64,000 nucleotides of DNA from Lachnospiraceae bacterium AM93-12TA (GTDB lineage: Bacteria > Bacillota > Clostridia > Lachnospirales > Lachnospiraceae). Both the position numbers and the translations under genes were made by a program. The notes under the pieces were generated by a model. It was not told the origin of the DNA. It worked only from the letters and a program-made list of their open reading frames with translations, and searched no databases. Below are positions 35,601 to 44,885 of the stretch, one piece after another (position 1 is the stretch's first letter; each line of letters begins with the position of its first letter). Where the stretch lies: the NCBI GenBank assembly GCA_027698105.1, contig JAQERH010000008.1:1-64000 (forward strand), given 5' to 3'.

Positions 35601-37034
35601 ATGGAAAATTCAAAGAAAATTAACTGGTATACCCTGGCCTTTATGGCGTTTTCCACAGTCTGGGGCTTTGGAAACGTTCTGAACGGCTTCGTATACTTTA
35701 ATGGAATTCAGGTTATTTTCAGCTGGATTCTCATGTTTGCCCTGTATTTTGTACCCTACACTCTGATGGTAGGAGAACTGGGATCGGCATTTAAGCATTC
35801 CGGCGGAGGTGTCAGCTCATGGATTCGTGAGACTATCAGCCCTAAGTTTGCCTACTATGCAGGCTGGACCTACTGGGCCTGCCATGTAACCTATATTGCC
35901 AGCAAGGGAAGCGGCGGTTTAAAAGCTTTAAGCTGGATGGTATTCCAGGATGGAACTACCTATGACAAATTTCCGACTATCTGGGTACAGCTGGCTACTC
36001 TGGCTGTATTTCTGTTCTTCTGCTGGGTGGCAAGCCGTGGATTAAATCCCTTAAAAAAGCTGGCTACTCTGGCCGGAACCAGTATGTTCGTAATGTCTAT
36101 CCTGTACATTCTGATGATGTTTGCAGCTCCAGTCATTAACCCGAACGGCGGTTATGTTTCCATGGATTTCAGCGTAAAGAACCTGATTCCGCAGTTTAAT
36201 GTAGGTTACTTTACTTCCCTGTCTATCCTGGTATTTGCAGTCGGAGGCTGTGAGAAGATTTCCCCTTATGTCAATAAGGTGAAAAATTCTGCTACAGGAT
36301 TTCCCAAGGGAATGATTGCCCTGGCTGTTATGGTTATGGTCTGTGCAATCCTGGGAACCGTTGCCATGGGAATGATGTTTGACCCGTCTGTCATTAACGA
36401 GAGCAAGGAAAGTTTTGATTCCTACGTGTCCAACGGAGGCTACTGGGCATTCCAGAAACTGGGACAGTACTATAATGTGGGAAATCTGTTCCTGATTATC
36501 TATGCTGCCTGCAACGCAGTGGGACAGTTCTCTACCCTGGTGCTGAGCATTGACGCTCCTCTTCGTATGCTCCTTGACAATGAGGATGCAAGGGAATTCA
36601 TTCCATCCAAGCTGCTCAAGAAGAATAAATGCGGCGCTTATATTAACGGAATCTGGATGGTAGTTGTATTATCCGGAAGTATTATTTTAGTGCAGTCCTT
36701 TGTTCCAGGAGCAGCCGCTGTCCTGACACAGTTAAATAAGTTAAATTCTGTTACCATGCCCCTGCGTTATCTGTGGGTATTTGCAGCCTATCTGGCTCTG
36801 CGCAGATGTATGAACAAATTTAACCCGGAGTACCGCTTTACCAAGAACCAGGGACTTGCCTTTACAGCTGGCATCTGGTGTTTTGCCGTAACGGCAGCCT
36901 GCTGCGTTATGGGAATGTATGTAAAGGGTGATATAGCGTCTACTGCGTTAAATATTATTACTCCATTTATTCTGACTGCTCTCGGATTGATTCTTCCGAT
37001 TATCAAAAAGAGAGAGACAGCAAAAGTAAGCTAA
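35601..37034 (+). CDS. APC-family amino acid permease
   Basis: 477 residues, twelve predicted membrane helices, amino acid-polyamine-organocation family: FSTVWGFGNVLNGFVYF at helix 1 and GGGVSSWIRE after helix 2. It resembles the glutamate:GABA antiporter/YfnA-like branch. It stands 150 bases before the convergent glutamine synthetase/ANTAR unit, and a role in glutamate or other amino acid uptake is possible but unproven. Start ATG after AGAGGTG. Confidence 0.85.
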   Translation: MENSKKINWYTLAFMAFSTVWGFGNVLNGFVYFNGIQVIFSWILMFALYFVPYTLMVGELGSAFKHSGGGVSSWIRETISPKFAYYAGWTYWACHVTYIASKGSGGLKALSWMVFQDGTTYDKFPTIWVQLATLAVFLFFCWVASRGLNPLKKLATLAGTSMFVMSILYILMMFAAPVINPNGGYVSMDFSVKNLIPQFNVGYFTSLSILVFAVGGCEKISPYVNKVKNSATGFPKGMIALAVMVMVCAILGTVAMGMMFDPSVINESKESFDSYVSNGGYWAFQKLGQYYNVGNLFLIIYAACNAVGQFSTLVLSIDAPLRMLLDNEDAREFIPSKLLKKNKCGAYINGIWMVVVLSGSIILVQSFVPGAAAVLTQLNKLNSVTMPLRYLWVFAAYLALRRCMNKFNPEYRFTKNQGLAFTAGIWCFAVTAACCVMGMYVKGDIASTALNIITPFILTALGLILPIIKKRETAKVS

Positions 37035-37059
37035 CTGAAATAAAGCCTGACCATGAGTG

Positions 37060-37111
37060 AAAAGGGCCGCTGCAAAAGAAACAGGAGATTTTCTTTTGCA
37101 GCGGCCCTTTT
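37060..37111. terminator. Strong bidirectional terminator
   Basis: Two 22-base arms (37060-37081 and 37090-37111), perfectly complementary, A-rich on one flank and T-rich on the other, between convergent permease and ANTAR genes. Confidence 0.92.
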
Positions 37112-37187
37112 AATATGACGCTTTACAGCTATGCGGACTTTCGTACTTACGATATGGTAAAAACGTATCTGGCCGATTACGGTATAT

Positions 37188-37772
37188 TTAAGAATAGGTC
37201 TTGATGATCTCTTCTGCAATAGTTCGTTTGGTAACACAGCGATCCATTGCCTGTTTTCCTATGTAGCGATGGGCCTCAGATTCGCTCATGGAAAGCTGGC
37301 TGATCAAAATCCACTTTGCCTTATTGACAAGGCGGATTTCATCCATTTTTTCTTCAATGGATAGAGATTTTTTTTCAAATTGTCTTAGCCGTTCTCTGGA
37401 GCTTTCCAGCCAGTTAAGCGCATATGTCATAGTTATCTTGGATAATGGCTTTGACAAGGTAAATACACCATATTCCGTAACCTGCTCATGAATCCCATTA
37501 TAGATATCGCTTTTTACGATGAGAAGAACAACAGATTGCTTATTACGACAAGTGTCAATGGCAAAACGAACGCCGATATCATCGCGTAAAGGGGCGTTAA
37601 TGATAATGAAATCATAAGTTTTTTCTGTCAGCGTACATCTGGCGGCATTGATACTTGAAACAGTATGAACAGGAAAGTATTTTGTTTCAGGAAGCAGGTC
37701 AGCAAAGGCAGAGGTGAAAGCATCAGTTGCAGATACGATGAGGACACTGTAGGTACATTCTTTAAAACTCAT
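37188..37772 (-). CDS. ANTAR-domain antiterminator with degenerate receiver (NitR-like)
   Basis: 194 residues. Residues 1-120 have a receiver fold, but the phosphoacceptor Asp is Asn59 (DFIIINAPL) and the N-terminal acidic pair is missing (LIVSATD); the late Lys (LSKPL) remains. A coiled-coil linker leads to a C-terminal ANTAR three-helix RNA-binding domain (LVNKAKWILISQLSMSESEAHRYIGKQAMD). ANTAR proteins bind tandem hexaloop hairpins and prevent termination. It is 28 bases downstream of a glutamine synthetase gene, as in the glnA-nitR unit of Clostridium saccharobutylicum. Both local GS leaders carry matching hairpins. Since phosphorylation is unlikely, glutamine status may be sensed by protein contact. 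Confidence 0.9.
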   Translation of the reverse strand: MSFKECTYSVLIVSATDAFTSAFADLLPETKYFPVHTVSSINAARCTLTEKTYDFIIINAPLRDDIGVRFAIDTCRNKQSVVLLIVKSDIYNGIHEQVTEYGVFTLSKPLSKITMTYALNWLESSRERLRQFEKKSLSIEEKMDEIRLVNKAKWILISQLSMSESEAHRYIGKQAMDRCVTKRTIAEEIIKTYS

Positions 37773-37800
37773 TTTACACCCCTCCTTAAAAAAACGAATT

Positions 37801-39012
37801 CTATTGATTGCAATAGATATTTAATATGGTATCTGGTATATGCTTTTTGATAAAATCACTATTTGCAGCAACTGTGCAGGCTGATTTAAAATCTTTTGGA
37901 AGCTGCCTGAAATTTTTAAGAGTATTATCATCTGCTTTATATAAATTAATATCCACAGGAGGCGGCAGTACCAGTTTATTTTGGATTCCTTCCAAAGCGG
38001 CATGGATCATAAGAGCAAAAGCCAGGTAAGTATTTGCAGATGGATCAGGAGAACGAAGTTCAGCACGCCGATATATGCCAATTGCTGCGGGAACTCTAAT
38101 AAGCTGAGAGCGGTTTTCGCTGGACCAGGAAATATACTTGGGGGCTTTATGGCTGCCAAAGCGTTTGTAAGAATCAGGGGTCGGATTAAAAAATACAGTC
38201 ATATCTGAAATTTTAAACAAGATACCGGCAATCATGCTGTCCATATTATCTGTACCATCTGAGGATTTAACGGACATATTGATGTGAAAGCCATTTCCCG
38301 CTTGATTTTCTAATGGTTTAGGACTAAAATCTGCAAATACGCCGTTTAGTCCGGCGATTGTTTTTACCACGGTCTGAAAGGTCATGGAATTGTCCGCAGC
38401 AGTCAGAGGATCTGAATATCGGAAGTCAATTTCATTTTGTCCTGGCCCTTCTTCGTGATGTGAGCTTTCAGGCAAAATTCCCATCTGTTCCAGGGTAAGG
38501 CAGACTTCGCGGCGGATATTCTCACCTTTGTCTTCGGGAGAAACATCCATGTAGCTGGCATTATCATAAGGAGTTTTTGTCGGATTTCCATTTTCATCCA
38601 GATGGAACAGATAGAATTCTTGTTCCGCACCAAAGAAGAACTGATAACCGTTTTGCTTTGCTGTTTGAACTGCTTTTTTTAACAGGGAACGGGTATCACA
38701 TTCAAAAGGGGTTCCATCCGGATATGAAATGCTGCAGAACATCCTTACAACGCGTCCATGCTCCGGCCTCCAGGGAAGAAGCATCAGAGTATCGGTATCT
38801 GGATGAAGGAAGAGATCGGAATGGCTTTCGTCGCCAAAGCCGCTAATGGCAGAAGCGTCAATGGCAATGCCCTGCTCAAAAGCGCGTGGAAGCTCCTGGG
38901 GCACAATGGAAATGTTTTTTTGTTTGCCAAATACGTCGCAAAATTCCAGACGAATAAATTTTATATTTTCTTCCTGCATATATTGGAGTACCTCTGCTTT
39001 GGAATACTTCAT
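37801..39012 (-). CDS. glnA: Glutamine synthetase, GSI type, short form
   Basis: 403 residues, about 40 fewer than Bacillus GlnA. Catalytic-site residues are present: FGAEQEFYLF, SSHHEEGPGQNEIDF, GFHINMSV, NPTPDSYKRFG, NRSQLIRVP, RAELRSPDPSANTYLAFA. It condenses glutamate and ammonia with ATP. The C-terminal tail containing the WEREQY-like end, which in Bacillus takes part in feedback control and regulator binding, is missing. First gene of a two-gene unit with the ANTAR regulator. Start ATG 39012 after AAAGAAGG. Confidence 0.9.
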   Translation of the reverse strand: MKYSKAEVLQYMQEENIKFIRLEFCDVFGKQKNISIVPQELPRAFEQGIAIDASAISGFGDESHSDLFLHPDTDTLMLLPWRPEHGRVVRMFCSISYPDGTPFECDTRSLLKKAVQTAKQNGYQFFFGAEQEFYLFHLDENGNPTKTPYDNASYMDVSPEDKGENIRREVCLTLEQMGILPESSHHEEGPGQNEIDFRYSDPLTAADNSMTFQTVVKTIAGLNGVFADFSPKPLENQAGNGFHINMSVKSSDGTDNMDSMIAGILFKISDMTVFFNPTPDSYKRFGSHKAPKYISWSSENRSQLIRVPAAIGIYRRAELRSPDPSANTYLAFALMIHAALEGIQNKLVLPPPVDINLYKADDNTLKNFRQLPKDFKSACTVAANSDFIKKHIPDTILNIYCNQ

Positions 39013-39062
39013 GGCATTACCTTCTTTCTTTTTATTTGTTTGCGTGGTTCTGTGATTTATCT

Positions 39063-39090
39063 ATTGTATCACACTAGCCTCAGCGTGCAA
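39063..39090 (-). promoter_or_regulatory. Possible second, terminator-bypassing promoter of glnA
   Basis: Minus strand: TTGCAC (39085-39090), 16 bases, TACAAT (39063-39068). It lies downstream of the leader terminator and so would escape antitermination control. Confidence 0.5.
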
Positions 39091-39120
39091 GAGTAACACG
39101 CCTTTTATATACAGATGCTG

Positions 39121-39190
39121 CAAAAAAGCAAAGGCGTTCATTGGTTATGGCAGATATGATTCCTCCATAACCAATGAACGCCTTTGCTCA
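39121..39190 (-). promoter_or_regulatory. ANTAR hairpin overlapping terminator, glnA leader
   Basis: Minus strand: a 23-base perfect inverted repeat (39165-39187 with 39128-39150, loop 14 bases) is followed by six T: a very strong terminator. Its 5' arm can instead form TGAGC-AAAGGC-GTTCA (39175-39190), a 5-pair hairpin whose hexaloop has A at position 1 and G at position 4, the ANTAR recognition signature. The two structures exclude each other. I did not find a convincing second hexaloop hairpin in this leader. Confidence 0.8.
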
Positions 39191-39199
39191 TAATTATTA

Positions 39200-39228
39200 T
39201 TTATACAGCGGATGGTAAGTTTTGTCAA
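39200..39228 (-). promoter_or_regulatory. Main promoter of glnA-ANTAR unit
   Basis: Minus strand: perfect TTGACA (39223-39228), 17 bases, TATAAA (39200-39205). Predicted start is only a few bases before the hexaloop hairpin. Confidence 0.88.
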
Positions 39229-39288
39229 GAGATTAAAATGTGAGTTTATCAATTCAACGGCAGAAAATAGAAAAATTAAAAAAAAGGA

Positions 39289-39317
39289 TTGACAAATGAA
39301 TTTTCAGGGTGTAATAT
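39289..39317 (+). promoter_or_regulatory. Promoter of the glnN operon
   Basis: Perfect TTGACA (39289-39294), 17 bases, TAATAT (39312-39317), just before the first ANTAR hairpin. It diverges from the glnA promoter 60 bases away. Confidence 0.88.
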
Positions 39318-39326
39318 CCCACACAT

Positions 39327-39372
39327 AAAGGCAACGGCGTCTTTGAGATAGAGTTCTCAGAGACGCTTTTTT
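39327..39372 (+). promoter_or_regulatory. First ANTAR hairpin and overlapping terminator, glnN leader
   Basis: AAAGGC (39327-39332) pairs with GTCTTT (39339-39344) around hexaloop AACGGC: A at position 1, G at position 4. The alternative terminator uses 39337-39348 and 39355-39366 (12 pairs) followed by six T. The hairpins share 39337-39344, so only one can form. Confidence 0.85.
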
Positions 39373-39404
39373 CTTTATAAGCTTCAGTTGATGCAATTTG
39401 ATTC

Positions 39405-39465
39405 AAAGGGCAAGGGCGTCTTTTACAGTACATGAAAGGTAATGTGAAAGCATCCTTGCCTTTTT
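39405..39465 (+). promoter_or_regulatory. Second ANTAR hairpin and overlapping terminator, glnN leader
   Basis: AAAGGGC (39405-39411) pairs with GTCTTTT (39418-39424) around hexaloop AAGGGC, again A1 and G4. The competing terminator pairs GGCAAGG... (39409-39427) with 39443-39460, then TTTTT. A ribosome site GGAGAGGAG follows at about 39486. Confidence 0.85.
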
Positions 39466-39501
39466 GTTTTCAAAATTCTGTTCCAGGAGAGGAGAGCCAT
39501 T

Positions 39502-41598
39502 ATGAAAAAGGTATCAGATTTTTTTGGATGTAAGGTATTTGACGACAGAGTGATGAAATCAAAACTGTCGTCTAAAGTGTACAGGTCTTTGAGAAAAACC
39601 ATTGATGAAGGCGCAAAGCTGGATATCAATGTGGCAAATGCCGTTGCTGCTGCTATGAAGGACTGGGCAGTTGAACATGGCGCTACACACTATACTCACT
39701 GGTTTCAGCCTCTTACCGGCGTAACAGCGGAAAAGCATGACAGCTTTATTTCCCCCTCACCGGACGGCGGCGTGATTATGGAGTTTTCAGGGAAGGAATT
39801 GATTAAAGGAGAACCAGACGCGTCTTCTTTTCCTTCCGGCGGGCTTCGGGCCACCTTTGAGGCAAGAGGGTATACGGCATGGGATCCAACTTCATATGTA
39901 TTTATAAAGGGAAAGGCATTATGCATTCCGACTGCATTCTGCTCTTATGGCGGAGAGGCTCTGGATAAGAAAACTCCCCTTCTGCGATCCATGGAAGCTT
40001 TAAATAAGCAGGCGATGCGTATCCTTCGTCTGTTCGGAAATGAAGATGTGAAATGCGTCCGTACTTTAGTAGGTCCGGAACAGGAATACTTTCTGATTAC
40101 AAAGGAAATGTATGAGCAGAGAAGGGATCTCCGCTTTACAGGGCGTACCTTGTTTGGTGCAAAACCGCCAAAGGGCCAGGAAATGGATGATCACTATTTT
40201 GGAGTGATTAAGCCGAGAGTAGCCGATTATATGGAGGAACTGAACGAAGAACTCTGGAAGCTGGGGGTTTTAGCAAAAACAGAGCATAACGAGGTAGCTC
40301 CGGCACAGCATGAACTTGCCCCTATCTATACAACGACTAATGTTGCAACAGATCACAATCAGCTTACCATGGAAATGATGCAGAAAGTGGCGGCAAAGCA
40401 TGGATTAGTATGCCTTCTGCATGAGAAACCTTTTGCTGGAGTTAACGGAAGCGGTAAACACAACAACTGGTCTCTGGCAACGGATAAAGGGGTAAATCTT
40501 TTGTCACCAGGCGAAACGCCATATGAAAACGCACAGTTTCTATTGTTCTTATGCGCAGTAATTAAGGCAGTGGATGATTATCAGGATCTGCTCCGCATTT
40601 CTGTGGCAACAGCAGGAAACGACCACAGGCTTGGGGCAAATGAGGCGCCTCCGGCAGTGGTATCCATCTTCCTTGGAGACGAATTAAGTCAGGTGCTGGA
40701 AGCAATTGAAAACGATACACCGTATGCGGGAACGGAAAAGGTACAGATGAAGCTGGGGGTTAATGTGCTTCCTAAGTTCAACAGGGATACCACAGACCGC
40801 AACCGTACCTCTCCTTTTGCATTTACTGGAAATAAATTCGAGTTTCGTATGCTGGGTTCTTCCAACAGCATTGCCTGTACCAACATCATGTTAAACAGCG
40901 CAGTGGCAGAAAGCTTGAAAATCTATGCGGACAGGCTGGAAAAAGCGGAGGATTTTGAAGGCGCACTGCATAAGCTGATTCAGAAGACCATCAAGGATCA
41001 CAAACGTATCATTTTCAATGGAAATGGTTATGACGATGCCTGGATAGAGGAGGCAACAGAAAAGAGAGGGCTTCTGAATTATCGTACTACACCAGACTGT
41101 ATGCCGCATCTTCTGGATGAAAAAAATGTGCGGATGCTGACTTCGCATAAGGTATTTTCAGAGTCAGAACTAAAATCCAGGTGTGAAATTATGCTGGAGA
41201 ACTACTGCAAAACAGTGCTGATTGAAGCAAATACTATGATTGATATGGCTAAAACAGAAATTGCCCCGGCGATAAGCAAATATGTAGGGGAGCTCGCCAA
41301 TACAGTGATTGCAAAGAAGTCGGTAGAGAGTTCGATTTCCTGCAGCTATGAGACTGGCCTGCTGAAGAAGCTGGCAATTATGGAAGACCAGATTATGATT
41401 AAATCTATGGAACTGGAAGAAGCAGTGATTCAGGTTCAGGATATTGAGAATATTACAGAGGAGTCTTATATGATCCGGGATATTGTCTTAAGTAAAATGG
41501 GGGAGCTTCGCGTTGCCTGCGACAGCGCAGAAACTATAACAGCAAGGAAATATTGGCCATTTCCGACCTATGAGGATATTATGTTCAGCGTAAAATAA
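39502..41598 (+). CDS. glnN: Glutamine synthetase type III
   Basis: 698 residues, the length of GSIII enzymes. Family motifs: FQPLTGVTAEKHDSF, FPSGGLRATFEARGY, DHYFGVIKPRVADYMEEL, KTEHNEVAPAQHELAPIY, NGSGKHNNWSL, RTSPFAFTGNKFEFRMLGSSNS. It makes glutamine from glutamate, ammonia and ATP. It heads an operon whose next six genes all use glutamine amide nitrogen. Transcription must pass two leader terminators that overlap ANTAR-type hairpins. Confidence 0.95.
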   Translation: MKKVSDFFGCKVFDDRVMKSKLSSKVYRSLRKTIDEGAKLDINVANAVAAAMKDWAVEHGATHYTHWFQPLTGVTAEKHDSFISPSPDGGVIMEFSGKELIKGEPDASSFPSGGLRATFEARGYTAWDPTSYVFIKGKALCIPTAFCSYGGEALDKKTPLLRSMEALNKQAMRILRLFGNEDVKCVRTLVGPEQEYFLITKEMYEQRRDLRFTGRTLFGAKPPKGQEMDDHYFGVIKPRVADYMEELNEELWKLGVLAKTEHNEVAPAQHELAPIYTTTNVATDHNQLTMEMMQKVAAKHGLVCLLHEKPFAGVNGSGKHNNWSLATDKGVNLLSPGETPYENAQFLLFLCAVIKAVDDYQDLLRISVATAGNDHRLGANEAPPAVVSIFLGDELSQVLEAIENDTPYAGTEKVQMKLGVNVLPKFNRDTTDRNRTSPFAFTGNKFEFRMLGSSNSIACTNIMLNSAVAESLKIYADRLEKAEDFEGALHKLIQKTIKDHKRIIFNGNGYDDAWIEEATEKRGLLNYRTTPDCMPHLLDEKNVRMLTSHKVFSESELKSRCEIMLENYCKTVLIEANTMIDMAKTEIAPAISKYVGELANTVIAKKSVESSISCSYETGLLKKLAIMEDQIMIKSMELEEAVIQVQDIENITEESYMIRDIVLSKMGELRVACDSAETITARKYWPFPTYEDIMFSVK

Positions 41599-41644
41599 AT
41601 TCCAGAGGAAACTTAGAAGGAATATTGGAAGGAGGGACTTTCCT

Positions 41645-43225
41645 ATGTGTTCCATTATGGGCTATTGCAGCAGCAGTGCGGTTCTCAGCAGTTTCATGGA
41701 AGGGTTTCAGAAGACAATATCAAGGGGACCAGACGACACCAAAGTGGTTGATACAGGCAATGGGATTCTTGGATTCCACAGATTGGCTATTATGGGACTG
41801 GCCCCGTCAGGAATGCAGCCTTTCAGGCTGGGAGACAGCTATGTGGTCTGCAATGGAGAAATTTACGGATTTGAGAAAATAAAAAAAGCACTGTCAGAAA
41901 AATATACGTTTGAAAGCGATTCGGATTGCGAAATTCTCCTGCCGATGTATCAGGAGTATGGCACGGATATGTTTGCTATGCTGGATGCTGAGTTTGCCTG
42001 TATCATTTACGATGGGGAAACAGGGGGATTTATTGCAGCAAGGGATCCGATTGGGATCCGTCCATTGTATTATGGATATGATAAAAATCAAGACATTGTA
42101 TTTGCCAGTGAACCGAAAAATCTGATAGGACTTGCGGACAGGATTATGCCGTTTCCGCCAGGATATTATTATAAAGAAGGACAATTTATCTGCTACTGTG
42201 ATATTGCAGAAGCAGGCACGATCTGCCAGGATGATTTGGAAACCGTCTGCAGAAAGATCCATGACAAGTTGGTGGCAGGCGTGGAGAAACGCCTGGTTGC
42301 AGACGCAAAGGTAGGATTTCTGCTTTCCGGCGGCCTGGATTCTTCTTTAGTGTGCGCCATAGCGGCAAAGAAAAGTGGGAAACCCATCAAAACTTTTGCT
42401 ATTGGAATGAGAGAGGACGCCATTGACTTAAAATATGCAAGACAGGTGGCAGATTATATAGGAAGTAACCATACAGAGGTTTATATGACGCCAGAAGAAG
42501 TACTGTCCTCTCTGGAGACCGTGATTCAGCTGTTGGGAACCTATGACATTACTACGATCCGCGCATCTATAGGTATGTATCTGCTGTGTAAGGCGATCCA
42601 CAACCAGACGGATATCCGGGTCCTGTTAACCGGAGAAATTTCTGACGAGCTGTTTGGCTATAAATATACAGATTTCGCACCAGATGGGAAAGCTTTTCAG
42701 CAGGAATCCCGGAAACGGATTAGAGAACTGCATATGTACGATGTACTGCGGGCAGATCGCTGCATTTCTGTAAACTCCCTGGAAGCAAGAGTTCCCTTTG
42801 GAGATTTGGATTTTGTAAAGTATGTGATGGCCGTCAACCCGGAATTAAAGAGGAATACATACGGAAAGGGAAAATATTTGCTTCGCCATGCTTTTGAACA
42901 GGGCGATTACCTGCCGGATAATATTCTGTGGAGGGAGAAAGCGGCATTTTCAGACGCAGTAGGCCATTCTATGGTGGACTATCTGAGGGAATATGCGGAA
43001 AGTAAATATACGGATGAAGAGTTTGAGAGCAAAAGCAGGCGCTATACTCATGCCCGTCCCTTTACAAAAGAATCTTTACTGTACAGAGAGGTTTTTGAAA
43101 CATATTATCCGGGACAGGCGGAAATGATAAAAGATTTTTGGATGCCGAACAAGGCATGGGAAGGCTGTAATGTAAACGATCCTTCTGCAAGAGTTCTCTC
43201 TAATTATGGAGACAGTGGAAAATAA
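41645..43225 (+). CDS. asnB: Glutamine-hydrolysing asparagine synthetase
   Basis: 526 residues. Ntn glutaminase domain with nucleophile Cys2 (MCSIMGY), SRGPDDT and NGEIY; synthetase domain with pyrophosphate loop LLSGGLDSSL and LTGEISDELFGY. It makes asparagine from aspartate using glutamine nitrogen. Length and motifs match E. coli AsnB. It starts 46 bases after glnN with GGAGGGAC upstream. Confidence 0.93.
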   Translation: MCSIMGYCSSSAVLSSFMEGFQKTISRGPDDTKVVDTGNGILGFHRLAIMGLAPSGMQPFRLGDSYVVCNGEIYGFEKIKKALSEKYTFESDSDCEILLPMYQEYGTDMFAMLDAEFACIIYDGETGGFIAARDPIGIRPLYYGYDKNQDIVFASEPKNLIGLADRIMPFPPGYYYKEGQFICYCDIAEAGTICQDDLETVCRKIHDKLVAGVEKRLVADAKVGFLLSGGLDSSLVCAIAAKKSGKPIKTFAIGMREDAIDLKYARQVADYIGSNHTEVYMTPEEVLSSLETVIQLLGTYDITTIRASIGMYLLCKAIHNQTDIRVLLTGEISDELFGYKYTDFAPDGKAFQQESRKRIRELHMYDVLRADRCISVNSLEARVPFGDLDFVKYVMAVNPELKRNTYGKGKYLLRHAFEQGDYLPDNILWREKAAFSDAVGHSMVDYLREYAESKYTDEEFESKSRRYTHARPFTKESLLYREVFETYYPGQAEMIKDFWMPNKAWEGCNVNDPSARVLSNYGDSGK

Positions 43226-44881
<1,656 letters not shown>

Positions 44882-44885
44882 AATC

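Noticed and set aside
35419..35682. 87-codon open frame before the permease
   Set aside because: Begins inside the -35 element, overlaps the permease start in another frame and shows no ribosome site or recognisable protein features; the interval is better explained as a promoter and leader.
39121..39190. Perfect 23-base inverted repeat considered as an IS end or attachment site
   Set aside because: It has a T run on the correct side, sits just after a consensus promoter and contains the ANTAR hexaloop; no transposase or target duplication is nearby.
39324..39501. Glutamine riboswitch (glnA RNA) before glnN
   Set aside because: The leader lacks the conserved core I would expect for that aptamer, and is fully accounted for by two hexaloop/terminator pairs.
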